This document shows, in pieces, positions 1 to 6,824 of a DNA stretch of 20,502 bases. A program made the position numbers and the translations under genes. Origin of the DNA: Bacteroidia bacterium (GTDB taxonomy: Bacteria; Bacteroidota; Bacteroidia; UKL13-3); assembly GCA_019454865.1 (NCBI GenBank), contig JACFNJ010000018.1:1-20502 (forward strand), given 5' to 3'. The notes beneath the pieces were generated by a model. That model did no database searches, was not told where the DNA came from, and saw only the letters and a program-made list of their open reading frames with translations. Position 1 is the first letter of the stretch; every line of letters begins with the position of its first letter.

Positions 1-1
1 A

Positions 2-937
2 AACGAAGTGCTTGATTGTAGCATAGGAACACTGCATTGGACACCCGAAAAACCATACATATTATACGATAGCATATTGATACCTGAAGGATGTACACTA
101 ACCATTGATGCAGGTACACGTATTTATTCATACAACAAATCAAGTATATTAGTTGCAGGCACATTAATAGTAAATGGCACACCCGAAAATCCGGTAATTT
201 TTCAAGGTACCAGAATAGATGCTGAGTACAATGATTTAAATAATCAATGGGCAGGAATTAGATTTTTACCTCGAAGCAAAGACAATTCAATTACCGGAGC
301 AATCATTAAAAACGGATTTGTTGGTATTGAAGTAGATTCGCTACCGGTAAATAACAACCCCAATTTAACCATTAGCCAATCACAAATTTTCAACATGGCA
401 GCAGCGGGTATTGTAGGATATTCATCAAAAATTGTTGCTGTAAACAATTTAATTACAGAGTGCGGTCAATTTGGTTTTTTAGGTGCATTAGGTGGAGATT
501 ATAAATTAGTACACAACACAATTGTTTCTTATAATTTACGTAGCAATAGACAAAATCCAATTGTAGTTTTTGACAACTCACCATACACAGATAAAGACAA
601 AAATATTATTGCAAAATTTCCTTTAGAAATGGAATTGGTTAACAATATCGTTTATGGAAGCTTAGAAGATGAGTTTTTAATTAATAATAATAGCAGTGGG
701 TTGCCAATTACTCCTCCATTAATTCAAACAAACCTTATTAGAACTAAGCAAACTTCAACACTAAATACGAACGGAAATATTTTAAACCAAGACCCATTGT
801 TTGAAAACTACAACACGTATAATTTTCAGCTAAAATCAACATCGCCTGCTAAAAACACGGGAACACAAACCAATATTTCAATAGATATTAAAAACAATAC
901 ACGTAGCACCTCACCAAGTATTGGGTGTTGGGAATAA
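2..937 (+). CDS. Right-handed parallel beta-helix repeat protein (3' part)
   Basis: The reading frame is open to the left edge. The first possible start (GTG at 8) has no special context and the protein begins in mid-domain, so this is taken as the C-terminal part of a longer gene; about 311 residues are visible. The sequence has short hydrophobic strands and turns typical of pectate-lyase-like parallel beta-helices: an 'IPEGCTLTIDAGT' step, then 'ILVAGTLIVNGTPENPVIFQG', then Asn-rich turns such as 'VNNLI', 'VHNTIV' and 'LVNNIVYG'. It ends with 'STSPAKNTG...SPSIGCWE', resembling the closing segment of Bacteroidota surface beta-helix proteins. No catalytic residues are recognised and the N-terminal signal is outside the window. 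Secretion or lipoprotein anchoring is inferred from the family. No type IX sorting domain is present, since the protein stops right after the helix. It converges on the next gene with one base between the stop codons. Confidence 0.75.
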   Translation, partial: NEVLDCSIGTLHWTPEKPYILYDSILIPEGCTLTIDAGTRIYSYNKSSILVAGTLIVNGTPENPVIFQGTRIDAEYNDLNNQWAGIRFLPRSKDNSITGAIIKNGFVGIEVDSLPVNNNPNLTISQSQIFNMAAAGIVGYSSKIVAVNNLITECGQFGFLGALGGDYKLVHNTIVSYNLRSNRQNPIVVFDNSPYTDKDKNIIAKFPLEMELVNNIVYGSLEDEFLINNNSSGLPITPPLIQTNLIRTKQTSTLNTNGNILNQDPLFENYNTYNFQLKSTSPAKNTGTQTNISIDIKNNTRSTSPSIGCWE

Positions 938-938
938 T

Positions 939-1382
939 TTAGTGTTCATTTAAAAACTCCAATGAGCCAATCATTGCTTCTACTTCCTCTCTTTCACTAA
1001 TTGCAAGAGGCAATTCTTTCATCAAAGATTGAACAGTAAGTGCAAAAAGTACAACCTTGTCTTTTTTTGCTGTTGCCCAATAATAAACAGTAAATAATGA
1101 ATTATTGATAGTATGTTCTTTAACAAAATGAACAAACTTATTTTTGTTTGCAACATATAAACTTGGCGAAAATTCCCGATTTTGATTTAGAACTTCTTCA
1201 ATCATTTTCTCGTCATCACTTCCAAAATCATTAGGCATAACCATAACACGCAATACACCTTGCCCACCATTAGCATTATAAAACAAATAATGTCCGGACT
1301 CATCCGTTTCATTAGTCCAACTCGAAGGGTACTTAAAAGCAAAAAATCCAAATAATGAAACAAAGCGTTCAGGTCTATTCAT
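939..1382 (-). CDS. DUF3805-like small protein of unknown function
   Basis: A 147-residue protein with no signal peptide or membrane segment. The N-terminal half ('FFAFKYPSSWTNETDESGHYLFYNANGGQGVLRVMV') has the look of the DUF3805 family of Bacteroidota, which resembles PsbP/DcrB-like alpha-beta folds: an aromatic strand, 'YP.SW', an acidic Asp/Glu stretch and 'FYN'. The C-terminal half ('HTINNSLFTVYYWATAKKDKVVLFALTV') gives further strands, and a final helix ends 'EAMIGSLEFLNEH'. The assignment is from memory of the family pattern, not a search, and no biochemical role is known to me. Its start lies 51 bases downstream of the nucleotidyltransferase stop on the same strand, and no clear promoter is seen in that gap (only a one-mismatch TAGTATTG), so the two are probably co-transcribed. 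Confidence 0.7.
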   Translation of the reverse strand: MNRPERFVSLFGFFAFKYPSSWTNETDESGHYLFYNANGGQGVLRVMVMPNDFGSDDEKMIEEVLNQNREFSPSLYVANKNKFVHFVKEHTINNSLFTVYYWATAKKDKVVLFALTVQSLMKELPLAISEREEVEAMIGSLEFLNEH

Positions 1383-1433
1383 GGCACAATACTAATAACT
1401 GAATATTTCAATAAATAAGATTTTAGTTAGTAA

Positions 1434-2423
1434 TTATTCAAAATTTATTTCAGTACTATCCCCTATATTCAAGCTTTGTTTCATTCCTTTAAGTAAAGCA
1501 TCGTTGCCAATTACTGAACGATCCAATATAGCATACTCTATTTGCGAATCCGGACCGATAATGCTGTCTTTTAAAATTGCATAATTTAAAATTGCATTAT
1601 CACCTACCGAAACATTAGGCCCAATAATAGAATTAGATATTTGACAGCTTGAGCCAATAAATACCGGAGGAATAATTATAGTATTTTGATAACCATATTT
1701 AGAGGTATCAAAATTTAAACGCTTAAGTAATGTAGCATTTGTATCTAATAAAATCTCCTTTTTCCCACAATCAAACCAATTATCAACGTGTATAGCACGC
1801 ATTACAACACCTGTGTCAATCATGCGCATCAACGCATCGGTTAAATGATACTCATTTTGCTTAATTATTTTTTCTTGCATTATATACTCAATCGAGTCAA
1901 ATAGTTTTGCTGTTTCTTTAACCCTATAAATACCCACTAATGCCAAATTGCTTTTAGGAATACTTGGTTTTTCCACAAGTCGTTTGATAGTTCCATCTGT
2001 GTTCATCTCAGCAACACCAAACATTCGTGGGTCGTCCACTTTTTTCACACACAGTATTGTTTCATCAAGGTTGATTAATTCTTTAATATTTACATCAACA
2101 ATTGTATCCCCTAAAACTATAAGGAGCTCATCGTTCTTCAAATAATCTTTGGCTAACCAAATTGCATGTCCAGTTCCTTTTCCGGTAGTCTGAATAACAA
2201 AATTCGCATCAATCATTGGGTATTGCGTTGAAATGTAATTCTCAATTTTATCACCCATGTATCCAATTATAAATACATACTCTTTAATACCTGAATTAAT
2301 CAACGTATCAATTATATGACCAATTATAGGTTTACCGGCAATAGGAATTAGGGCTTTAGGTTGTGTATGTGTATGTGGTCGCAAACGAGTACCAATGCCT
2401 GCAACAGGAATGACCGCTTTCAT
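1434..2423 (-). CDS. Sugar-phosphate nucleotidyltransferase (GlmU/RmlA-like, NTP transferase plus left-handed beta-helix)
   Basis: A 329-residue cytosolic enzyme that should transfer a nucleotidyl group from an NTP to a sugar 1-phosphate, supplying activated sugar for envelope glycans. The N-terminus carries the signature loop 'AGIGTRLRPHTHTQPKAL' (residues 8-25) with Arg-13 and Lys-23 in the positions used for triphosphate and sugar phosphate. Asp-106 in 'VLGDTIVD' is the expected metal ligand, and 'VEKP' and 'NEYHLTDAL' are also typical. From about residue 245 a hexapeptide left-handed helix follows ('PVFIGSSCQISNSIIGPNVSVGDNAIL'). Length and layout fit long-form glucose-1-phosphate thymidylyltransferase-like or mannose-1-phosphate guanylyltransferase-like proteins. 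The helix looks too short for a full acetyltransferase, so bifunctional GlmU is unlikely. The exact sugar and nucleotide cannot be read from sequence. It is divergent from glyA and has a good promoter of its own. Confidence 0.88.
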   Translation of the reverse strand: MKAVIPVAGIGTRLRPHTHTQPKALIPIAGKPIIGHIIDTLINSGIKEYVFIIGYMGDKIENYISTQYPMIDANFVIQTTGKGTGHAIWLAKDYLKNDELLIVLGDTIVDVNIKELINLDETILCVKKVDDPRMFGVAEMNTDGTIKRLVEKPSIPKSNLALVGIYRVKETAKLFDSIEYIMQEKIIKQNEYHLTDALMRMIDTGVVMRAIHVDNWFDCGKKEILLDTNATLLKRLNFDTSKYGYQNTIIIPPVFIGSSCQISNSIIGPNVSVGDNAILNYAILKDSIIGPDSQIEYAILDRSVIGNDALLKGMKQSLNIGDSTEINFE

Positions 2424-2457
2424 GAATTATTATTTTTATTGATGTTAGAATAAGTGT

Positions 2458-2488
2458 CAAAGTTAATTCTTTCATTTTCCCATTCAAA
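2458..2488 (-). promoter_or_regulatory. Promoter of the nucleotidyltransferase gene
   Basis: On the minus strand TTTG (2488-2485) is followed after exactly 19 bases by TAACTTTG (2465-2458), a full match to the Bacteroidota -33/-7 consensus TTTG...TAnnTTTG. Transcription would start around 2452, leaving a leader of roughly 30 bases before the ATG at 2423. It overlaps the extended reading frame upstream of glyA, which supports the later glyA start. Confidence 0.7.
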
Positions 2489-2522
2489 CAGAAATACTAA
2501 ATTGCACAAAATTTTTTATGAA

Positions 2523-3794
2523 ATGAACCGCGACACCACAGTATTTAACCTAATAAACGATGAGTTGCATCGTCAAGAAAATGGCATTGAATTAATTGCT
2601 TCTGAAAATTTTGTTACAAAACAAGTTATGGAAGCAATGGGAAGTGTACTTACAAATAAATATGCAGAAGGTTTACCCGGAAAAAGGTACTACGGGGGTT
2701 GTGAGGTAGTTGATAAGATTGAACAATTAGCAATTGATAGATTGAAACAACTTTTTGGTGCGGAATGGGCAAATGTGCAACCGCATAGTGGTGCTCAAGC
2801 CAATGCAGCTGTAATGCTTGCATGCCTAAATCCTGGTGATAAAATTTTAGGATTTGATTTATCGCATGGAGGACATTTAACACATGGCTCACCTGTAAAT
2901 TTTTCAGGCAAATTATATACACCATCATTTTATGGTGTAGAAAAAGAAACCGGATTAATTGATTACGATAAAGTTGAATCAAAAGCAAAAGAAGTAAAAC
3001 CCAAATTAATGATTTGTGGTGCTTCAGCATATAGCAGAGAGTGGGACTACAGCCGATTACGAAAAATTGCTGACAGTGTAGGCGCGCTGTTATTAGCAGA
3101 TATTGCACACCCTGCAGGATTAATTGCAGCAGGATTATTAACTAATCCATTACCACATTGCCACATTGTAACATCAACAACACATAAAACCCTTCGCGGA
3201 CCACGTGGTGGAATTATAATGATGGGCAAAGATTTTGAAAACCCGTGGGGGCATAAAACACCTAAAGGAGAAATAAAAATGATGAGTGCCTTGTTAGATG
3301 CCGCTGTTTTCCCCGGAACACAAGGTGGCCCCTTGGAGCATGTTATCGCTGCTAAAGCAGTTGCTTTTGCAGAAGCACTTACTCCTGAATTTAAGTTGTA
3401 TGCCAAACAAGTAAAAGAAAATGCTCAAGCATTAGCCAAAGCATTAGTAGCAAAAGGATACCAAATTATAAGTGGCGGAACTGACAATCATTTAATGCTT
3501 ATTGACCTAAGAAATAAAAATATTAGTGGTAAAGCCGCTGAAAACGCTTTAGTAAAAGCAGATATTACTTTAAACAAAAACATGGTTCCATTTGATGATA
3601 AGTCTCCGTTTGTTACAAGTGGAATACGCATAGGAACTGCTGCTATAACCTCTCGAGGATTAAAAGCTGAACACATGAGTGAGATCGTAGAATTAATTGA
3701 TGCAGTTATTTCAAATCCGGATGATGAAAACAACTTAACATCTGTACGCTCAAAAGTAAATACAATGATGAAAAAATTTCCATTGTATAGCTAA
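2523..3794 (+). CDS. glyA: Serine hydroxymethyltransferase
   Basis: GlyA interconverts serine and glycine while loading tetrahydrofolate with a one-carbon unit; it is a cytosolic PLP enzyme, usually a dimer or tetramer. The 423-residue product is close to the 417 of E. coli. It begins 'MNRDTTVFNLINDELHRQ', then 'ELIASENFV', 'NKYAEGLPGKRYYGG' and 'PHSGAQAN', and shows the PLP-lysine motif 'TSTTHKTLRGPRGG' with Lys-222 as the Schiff-base residue. 'VFPGTQGGP' and 'VTSGIRIGTAA' (written without gaps in the protein) are further family marks. The frame extends upstream to a GTG at 2454, but those 23 residues are unlike GlyA and overlap the promoter of the divergent gene. The ATG at 2523 gives the canonical N-terminus. 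No Shine-Dalgarno sequence is visible. A strong hairpin follows the stop. Confidence 0.96.
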   Translation: MNRDTTVFNLINDELHRQENGIELIASENFVTKQVMEAMGSVLTNKYAEGLPGKRYYGGCEVVDKIEQLAIDRLKQLFGAEWANVQPHSGAQANAAVMLACLNPGDKILGFDLSHGGHLTHGSPVNFSGKLYTPSFYGVEKETGLIDYDKVESKAKEVKPKLMICGASAYSREWDYSRLRKIADSVGALLLADIAHPAGLIAAGLLTNPLPHCHIVTSTTHKTLRGPRGGIIMMGKDFENPWGHKTPKGEIKMMSALLDAAVFPGTQGGPLEHVIAAKAVAFAEALTPEFKLYAKQVKENAQALAKALVAKGYQIISGGTDNHLMLIDLRNKNISGKAAENALVKADITLNKNMVPFDDKSPFVTSGIRIGTAAITSRGLKAEHMSEIVELIDAVISNPDDENNLTSVRSKVNTMMKKFPLYS

Positions 3795-3814
3795 TATTTA
3801 GCAATCAAAAAGCG

Positions 3815-3848
3815 GTCAGTTTGATAAATCAAACTGACAACTTTTTTT
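3815..3848. terminator. Intrinsic terminator between convergent glyA and the TonB receptor gene
   Basis: GTCAGTTTGAT (3815-3825) and ATCAAACTGAC (3828-3838) form an 11-bp perfect stem around AA; in practice the top pairs open to give a usable loop. On the plus strand it is followed by a run of seven T (3842-3848), ending glyA. On the minus strand it is followed by CCGCTTTTTG, a weaker T run, so it may also end the receptor transcript. Confidence 0.85.
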
Positions 3849-3849
3849 A

Positions 3850-6060
3850 TTAAAACATCCAACTTAATGTTGCAAAATAATTTAAAGTAGCTGCCGGAAA
3901 ATATAACGGCACAGAAAGATTTTTCCCTGTATTATCAACCATATTAGTTCCTGAACCTACACTACCCGATGATGCATAATGCTTGTTGGTAATATTATTT
4001 AACCTCAAGCTAAATACGGGCTCACCTACTTTAATCCAATTTTTCAGTTGAACATTTATTCTTCCATCAATATAATTAAATGTCGGAATAGAAACATCCT
4101 TAGTTTGTGTATTATCCAGATATTGCATTCCTACATATCTATACATCAACTCCACATCAAACCAATTGCTAAGCTTTACCTGAATACCTTGATTTATTAT
4201 TACTGATGGTGAATATGCTAAAGTAACATTGCTGTACTGTACGCTGGTATCTATACCTGAATAGGACGTTGTATAAAACTGTGTAATGTTTTTTATTGTA
4301 TTATTACTAAAAGAAGAATAATTGGTTAAACTTATATGTTTAGTAATAGGCAAAACAATTTCCGTTTCAATCCCCATGCGTTTACTTTCATTTACATTGG
4401 TTGTAATTGGATAACCGAAAACATTAAGCTGACCTAAACCGATAATTTGATTAGAAAACAACATGAGATAAGCATTAACCTTTGCATATATGTTTCTGTT
4501 GCTATATTCATATCCACTTTCAAAATCTAAAACCATCTCCGGGTTAATATCTTTCTGTTTTATATCACGTGTTGCAAAATCATCTTGAAAATAATCAAAT
4601 CGGGTAGGCTCACGATAGCTTTGCCCAATCATTGCGTAAACACTGTTTGCATTATTTAAGTAATATCTAGAGCCCAATCGCCAATTCATAAATGTCCAAT
4701 TCATGTTTTCTACGCTGTAACCAAAGTTACGAATAGCCATTTGCTTTTCCGTATAACTGAAGGTAGCACTCCGCACTTGTGCATCAACAAAAACACTCCA
4801 TGCAGAAGTAATATTATGGGATGTTTTTATAAAAGCACTTACTTCGTTTTTGTTTCCTGTATTGTTATACACCTCTTGATTTTGGATACTTCCGGCAGGT
4901 AAAATTGTCCCCCAATTTATTTCCATCAAATGTGTACTATGCAAACTATTTGCATGAACTCCTGTAACTATATCCGTATTTTTAAGTTTCAAATTATAGT
5001 TTAAAAACACGCCATAAAATTTTTGTTTTAAGCGATAGGATGTCATCATATCTCCGGTATAAAGAAGAGTATCTTGCCCTATAATTGGATTTTGCATATT
5101 GAAGTATGCATAATCATATCCCCATGATGAAGGGAAAAGAAATTGAAACTTTGGTGCTCCACCGATTACATAATAAGGAGAAATATGAAACGATTGCTTG
5201 GATGAGATTTGATGAGTGTATTGCAGTTGATAAAAATTTTGCTCAAAAGCATCTGTTTCGTTATTCACAAATGGATTTGATTTCCTATTGGCATCCAATG
5301 TTGTTTTATCTACACCCAAATAGGATAATTGGTTTTGAGTACTGCCACCAAAAGTATTAAATTTAAGTATCGCATTCTTCATTTTATATGCGCCACTAAA
5401 AGCATAAGAGTTTATTTTACTTCCCGAGTTCTGTCTGTAGCCATCGGTTGAGATATTGCTTAATCGTCCGTAAAACATTACCCGATTATGTAATAAGCCA
5501 CTTTGAAACTCTGTGGTTATTCGATGCGAGTTAAATGAACCATATCCAACATTAATTGCTGCTGAGGTTTTTTCTGTTAAATTTTTTGTAAAGATATTTA
5601 TTGAACCCCCAAATGATGATGTTCCATTTGTAGATGTACCAATCCCACGTTGTATTTGAACACTCTCAGCACTACTCATCAAATCGGCAAAATTATTAAA
5701 AAACACGCCTTGATTCTCTGCATCATTAACCGGAATTCCATTGATAGTGGTATTTATACGAGTTTGTTCCATTCCGCGTAATCTAAATGAACTATATCCA
5801 ATTCCTGTTCCATTATCGCTTACCATATTTATGGATGGTGTGTAATTAATTACAGCTGGTACATCTGCCCCGTAATACCTGCTTTCAATTTGTTTTTTTG
5901 TGAGGGTTGTTTGTGTAATTGGCATTACTTTGTTCGCTTTAATTGCTGTAATAACAACCTCCTGTAAATTTTGTTTGGATTGATTAATTGTTGTGTCTTG
6001 CTGTGCATACGTGACATTAGCAAGTAATAGTGCATAAATGCTCCATTTTTTTAAGTACAT
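3850..6060 (-). CDS. TonB-dependent outer-membrane receptor under TPP riboswitch control (probable thiamine receptor)
   Basis: A 736-residue outer-membrane receptor. It has a short Sec signal ('MYLKKWSIYALLLANVTYA'), a TonB-box-like 'LQEVVITA', and a plug with 'VINYTPSINMVSDNGTG', 'FRLRGMEQTRINTTINGIPVND' and 'IQRGIGTSTNGTSSFGGSINI'. The rest is a 22-stranded-type barrel ending in 'ATLSWMF', the terminal aromatic residue expected for outer-membrane insertion. There is no N-terminal carboxypeptidase-like domain, so it is a classical importer rather than a SusC. The longer frame (start at 6096) places its ATG inside a leader hairpin and spoils the signal peptide, so the ATG at 6060 is chosen. 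The ligand is inferred from the TPP riboswitch upstream: thiamine or a derivative, taken up with ExbBD-TonB energy. It is divergent from hipB-hipA-pnuC, and the PnuC-like protein could be its inner-membrane partner. Confidence 0.92.
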   Translation of the reverse strand: MYLKKWSIYALLLANVTYAQQDTTINQSKQNLQEVVITAIKANKVMPITQTTLTKKQIESRYYGADVPAVINYTPSINMVSDNGTGIGYSSFRLRGMEQTRINTTINGIPVNDAENQGVFFNNFADLMSSAESVQIQRGIGTSTNGTSSFGGSINIFTKNLTEKTSAAINVGYGSFNSHRITTEFQSGLLHNRVMFYGRLSNISTDGYRQNSGSKINSYAFSGAYKMKNAILKFNTFGGSTQNQLSYLGVDKTTLDANRKSNPFVNNETDAFEQNFYQLQYTHQISSKQSFHISPYYVIGGAPKFQFLFPSSWGYDYAYFNMQNPIIGQDTLLYTGDMMTSYRLKQKFYGVFLNYNLKLKNTDIVTGVHANSLHSTHLMEINWGTILPAGSIQNQEVYNNTGNKNEVSAFIKTSHNITSAWSVFVDAQVRSATFSYTEKQMAIRNFGYSVENMNWTFMNWRLGSRYYLNNANSVYAMIGQSYREPTRFDYFQDDFATRDIKQKDINPEMVLDFESGYEYSNRNIYAKVNAYLMLFSNQIIGLGQLNVFGYPITTNVNESKRMGIETEIVLPITKHISLTNYSSFSNNTIKNITQFYTTSYSGIDTSVQYSNVTLAYSPSVIINQGIQVKLSNWFDVELMYRYVGMQYLDNTQTKDVSIPTFNYIDGRINVQLKNWIKVGEPVFSLRLNNITNKHYASSGSVGSGTNMVDNTGKNLSVPLYFPAATLNYFATLSWMF

Positions 6061-6081
6061 AATATTTTTTAAAATAAGAAT

Positions 6082-6112
6082 AAACAAAAACAGCAACCGG
6101 GGTTGGTTGCTG
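6082..6112 (-). terminator. Leader terminator hairpin, likely expression platform of the riboswitch
   Basis: On the minus strand CAGCAACC (6112-6105) pairs perfectly with GGTTGCTG (6098-6091) around a loop of AACCCC. TTTTTGTTTA follows (6090-6081). It lies between the TPP aptamer and the receptor start codon, so transcription would stop before the gene when it forms. This fits transcriptional attenuation by TPP. The competing anti-terminator pairing was not identified with certainty. Confidence 0.75.
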
Positions 6113-6174
6113 AAATAACTGTTTACCTTCTTGGAATAATCCGTTTCAGTTTTATTTAAAACAGATCAATAGTT

Positions 6175-6256
6175 TGTCTATTCCCTTCGCAGGCATTACC
6201 CTGTACAGGTTCCAAGGGTATAATCTCAGACAATTTTTATTGCCACCCCAAAGACA
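6175..6256 (-). promoter_or_regulatory. TPP riboswitch (THI element)
   Basis: Read on the minus strand, the segment shows the conserved THI-box blocks in order: GGGGTG, CTGAGA, ACCC, GAACCTG, then GGGTAATGCCTGCGAAGGGA. The outer stem P1 is TGTCT (6256-6252) with AGACA (6179-6175). The CTGAGA block and the GCGAAGGGA block are the pyrimidine- and pyrophosphate-sensing cores of TPP aptamers. It starts one helical step after the predicted transcription start and is followed by a terminator hairpin ahead of the TonB receptor gene, so binding of thiamine pyrophosphate should repress the receptor. Confidence 0.95.
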
Positions 6257-6260
6257 GGCG

Positions 6261-6293
6261 CAAATATATGCGGATATTTTTTACAAATACAAA
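6261..6293 (-). promoter_or_regulatory. Promoter of the TPP-regulated TonB receptor
   Basis: On the minus strand TTTG (6293-6290) is followed after 21 bases by TATATTTG (6268-6261), a full match to TAnnTTTG. The predicted start of transcription, around 6255, coincides with the first bases of the aptamer P1 stem, which supports both calls. A second TTTG at 6287-6284 would give a 15-base spacer and is the poorer choice. Confidence 0.75.
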
Positions 6294-6311
6294 TTGCAAA
6301 CTTTTTATTAC

Positions 6312-6382
6312 AAAACTTAAAGTTTTTTGAATGATTTTTTACTCCTTATTAAACTATTTATAGTTTTATGAATGATTTTTTA
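6312..6382. repeat. Two tandem operator-like units between the divergent receptor and hipB genes
   Basis: The segments 6321-6341 and 6362-6382 are 21-base direct repeats differing at one position, with a 41-base period and GAATGATTTTTTA identical in both. Each copy is headed by an AT-rich inverted repeat: AAAACTT-A-AAGTTTT at 6312-6326 and AAACTA-TTTA-TAGTTT at 6351-6366. The half-sites AAACT/AGTTT are shared, though the spacing between arms differs (1 versus 4 bases). The units lie 19 bases upstream of the receptor's -33 box and about 90 bases upstream of hipB. Tandem palindromic sites ahead of hipBA are the usual arrangement for HipB autorepression, so HipB is the first candidate ligand; that is inference. 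Confidence 0.6.
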
Positions 6383-6404
6383 TACATTTTTTGGGATGAA
6401 CTTT

Positions 6405-6432
6405 TATTTTTGGATAGAAATATATAATTTTG
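6405..6432 (+). promoter_or_regulatory. Candidate hipB promoter -7 elements
   Basis: Two full TAnnTTTG matches occur, TATTTTTG at 6405-6412 and TAATTTTG at 6425-6432. The second would give a leader of about 36 bases before the hipB ATG. Neither has a TTTG at the usual 19-21 base distance (nearest spacers 11 and 12), so the -33 contact may be weak, as expected for a promoter controlled by a bound regulator. In this T-rich stretch chance matches are possible. Confidence 0.4.
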
Positions 6433-6473
6433 AATATTATAAACGAAATATCATTCACTAAATACCAATTAAA

Positions 6474-6824
6474 ATGATAACGACTGATTTTTCAAACATT
6501 AACCAATACAGTGATAAAGCTATTTTGGAAGAAATTGGAAACTTCATCAAAACAAAACGAGCAGAAGTTAAAATTTCACAAGATGATTTAGCCGAAAGGT
6601 GTACAATAAGCCGTTCTACACTAAGCTTAATAGAACGAGGAGAAAGCATTACATTACTAAACCTGATAAAAATATTGCGAGTATTAGATACACTGTACGT
6701 ATTGCAAAATTTCAAAATCATTCCACAAATTAGTCCACTTCAATTGGCTAAGGAAGAAGAAGTAAAATACAAACGTATTCGCACAAAACACAAACCCAAT
6801 TCACAAAACGATATAGGATGGTAA
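6474..6824 (+). CDS. hipB: HipB-type antitoxin, XRE-family DNA-binding protein
   Basis: A 116-residue DNA-binding antitoxin that should neutralise HipA and repress the operon. A helix-turn-helix of the XRE/Cro type covers about residues 20-72: 'IGNFIKTKRAEVKISQDDLAERCTISRSTLSLIERGE', with 'ITLLNLIKILRVLDTL' as the closing helix. This is followed by a short hydrophobic strand ('YVLQNFKIIP') and a charged, probably disordered tail ending in Trp ('NSQNDIGW'). E. coli HipB is shorter (88 residues) but also ends in a tail finishing with Trp, which contacts HipA. The stop codon overlaps the hipA start (ATG at 6818 inside ...GGATGGTAA), giving translational coupling, the normal antitoxin-first order. 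Upstream lie paired inverted repeats suited to autoregulation. Confidence 0.9.
   Translation: MITTDFSNINQYSDKAILEEIGNFIKTKRAEVKISQDDLAERCTISRSTLSLIERGESITLLNLIKILRVLDTLYVLQNFKIIPQISPLQLAKEEEVKYKRIRTKHKPNSQNDIGW

Noticed and set aside
2454..2522. N-terminal extension of glyA from a GTG start
   Set aside because: The 23 extra residues do not look like GlyA, they overlap the divergent gene's promoter, and the ATG at 2523 gives a normal N-terminus and length.
2650..3406. Minus-strand open frames inside glyA
   Set aside because: They are antisense shadows of a well-conserved gene, with unnatural composition and no family signature.
5106..5360. 84-residue plus-strand frame within the TonB receptor gene
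   Set aside because: It lies fully inside a strongly supported gene, with no promoter or family match.
6061..6096. Earlier start of the TonB receptor at 6096
   Set aside because: That ATG falls in the leader terminator hairpin, and the extra residues would precede an already complete signal peptide beginning at 6060.
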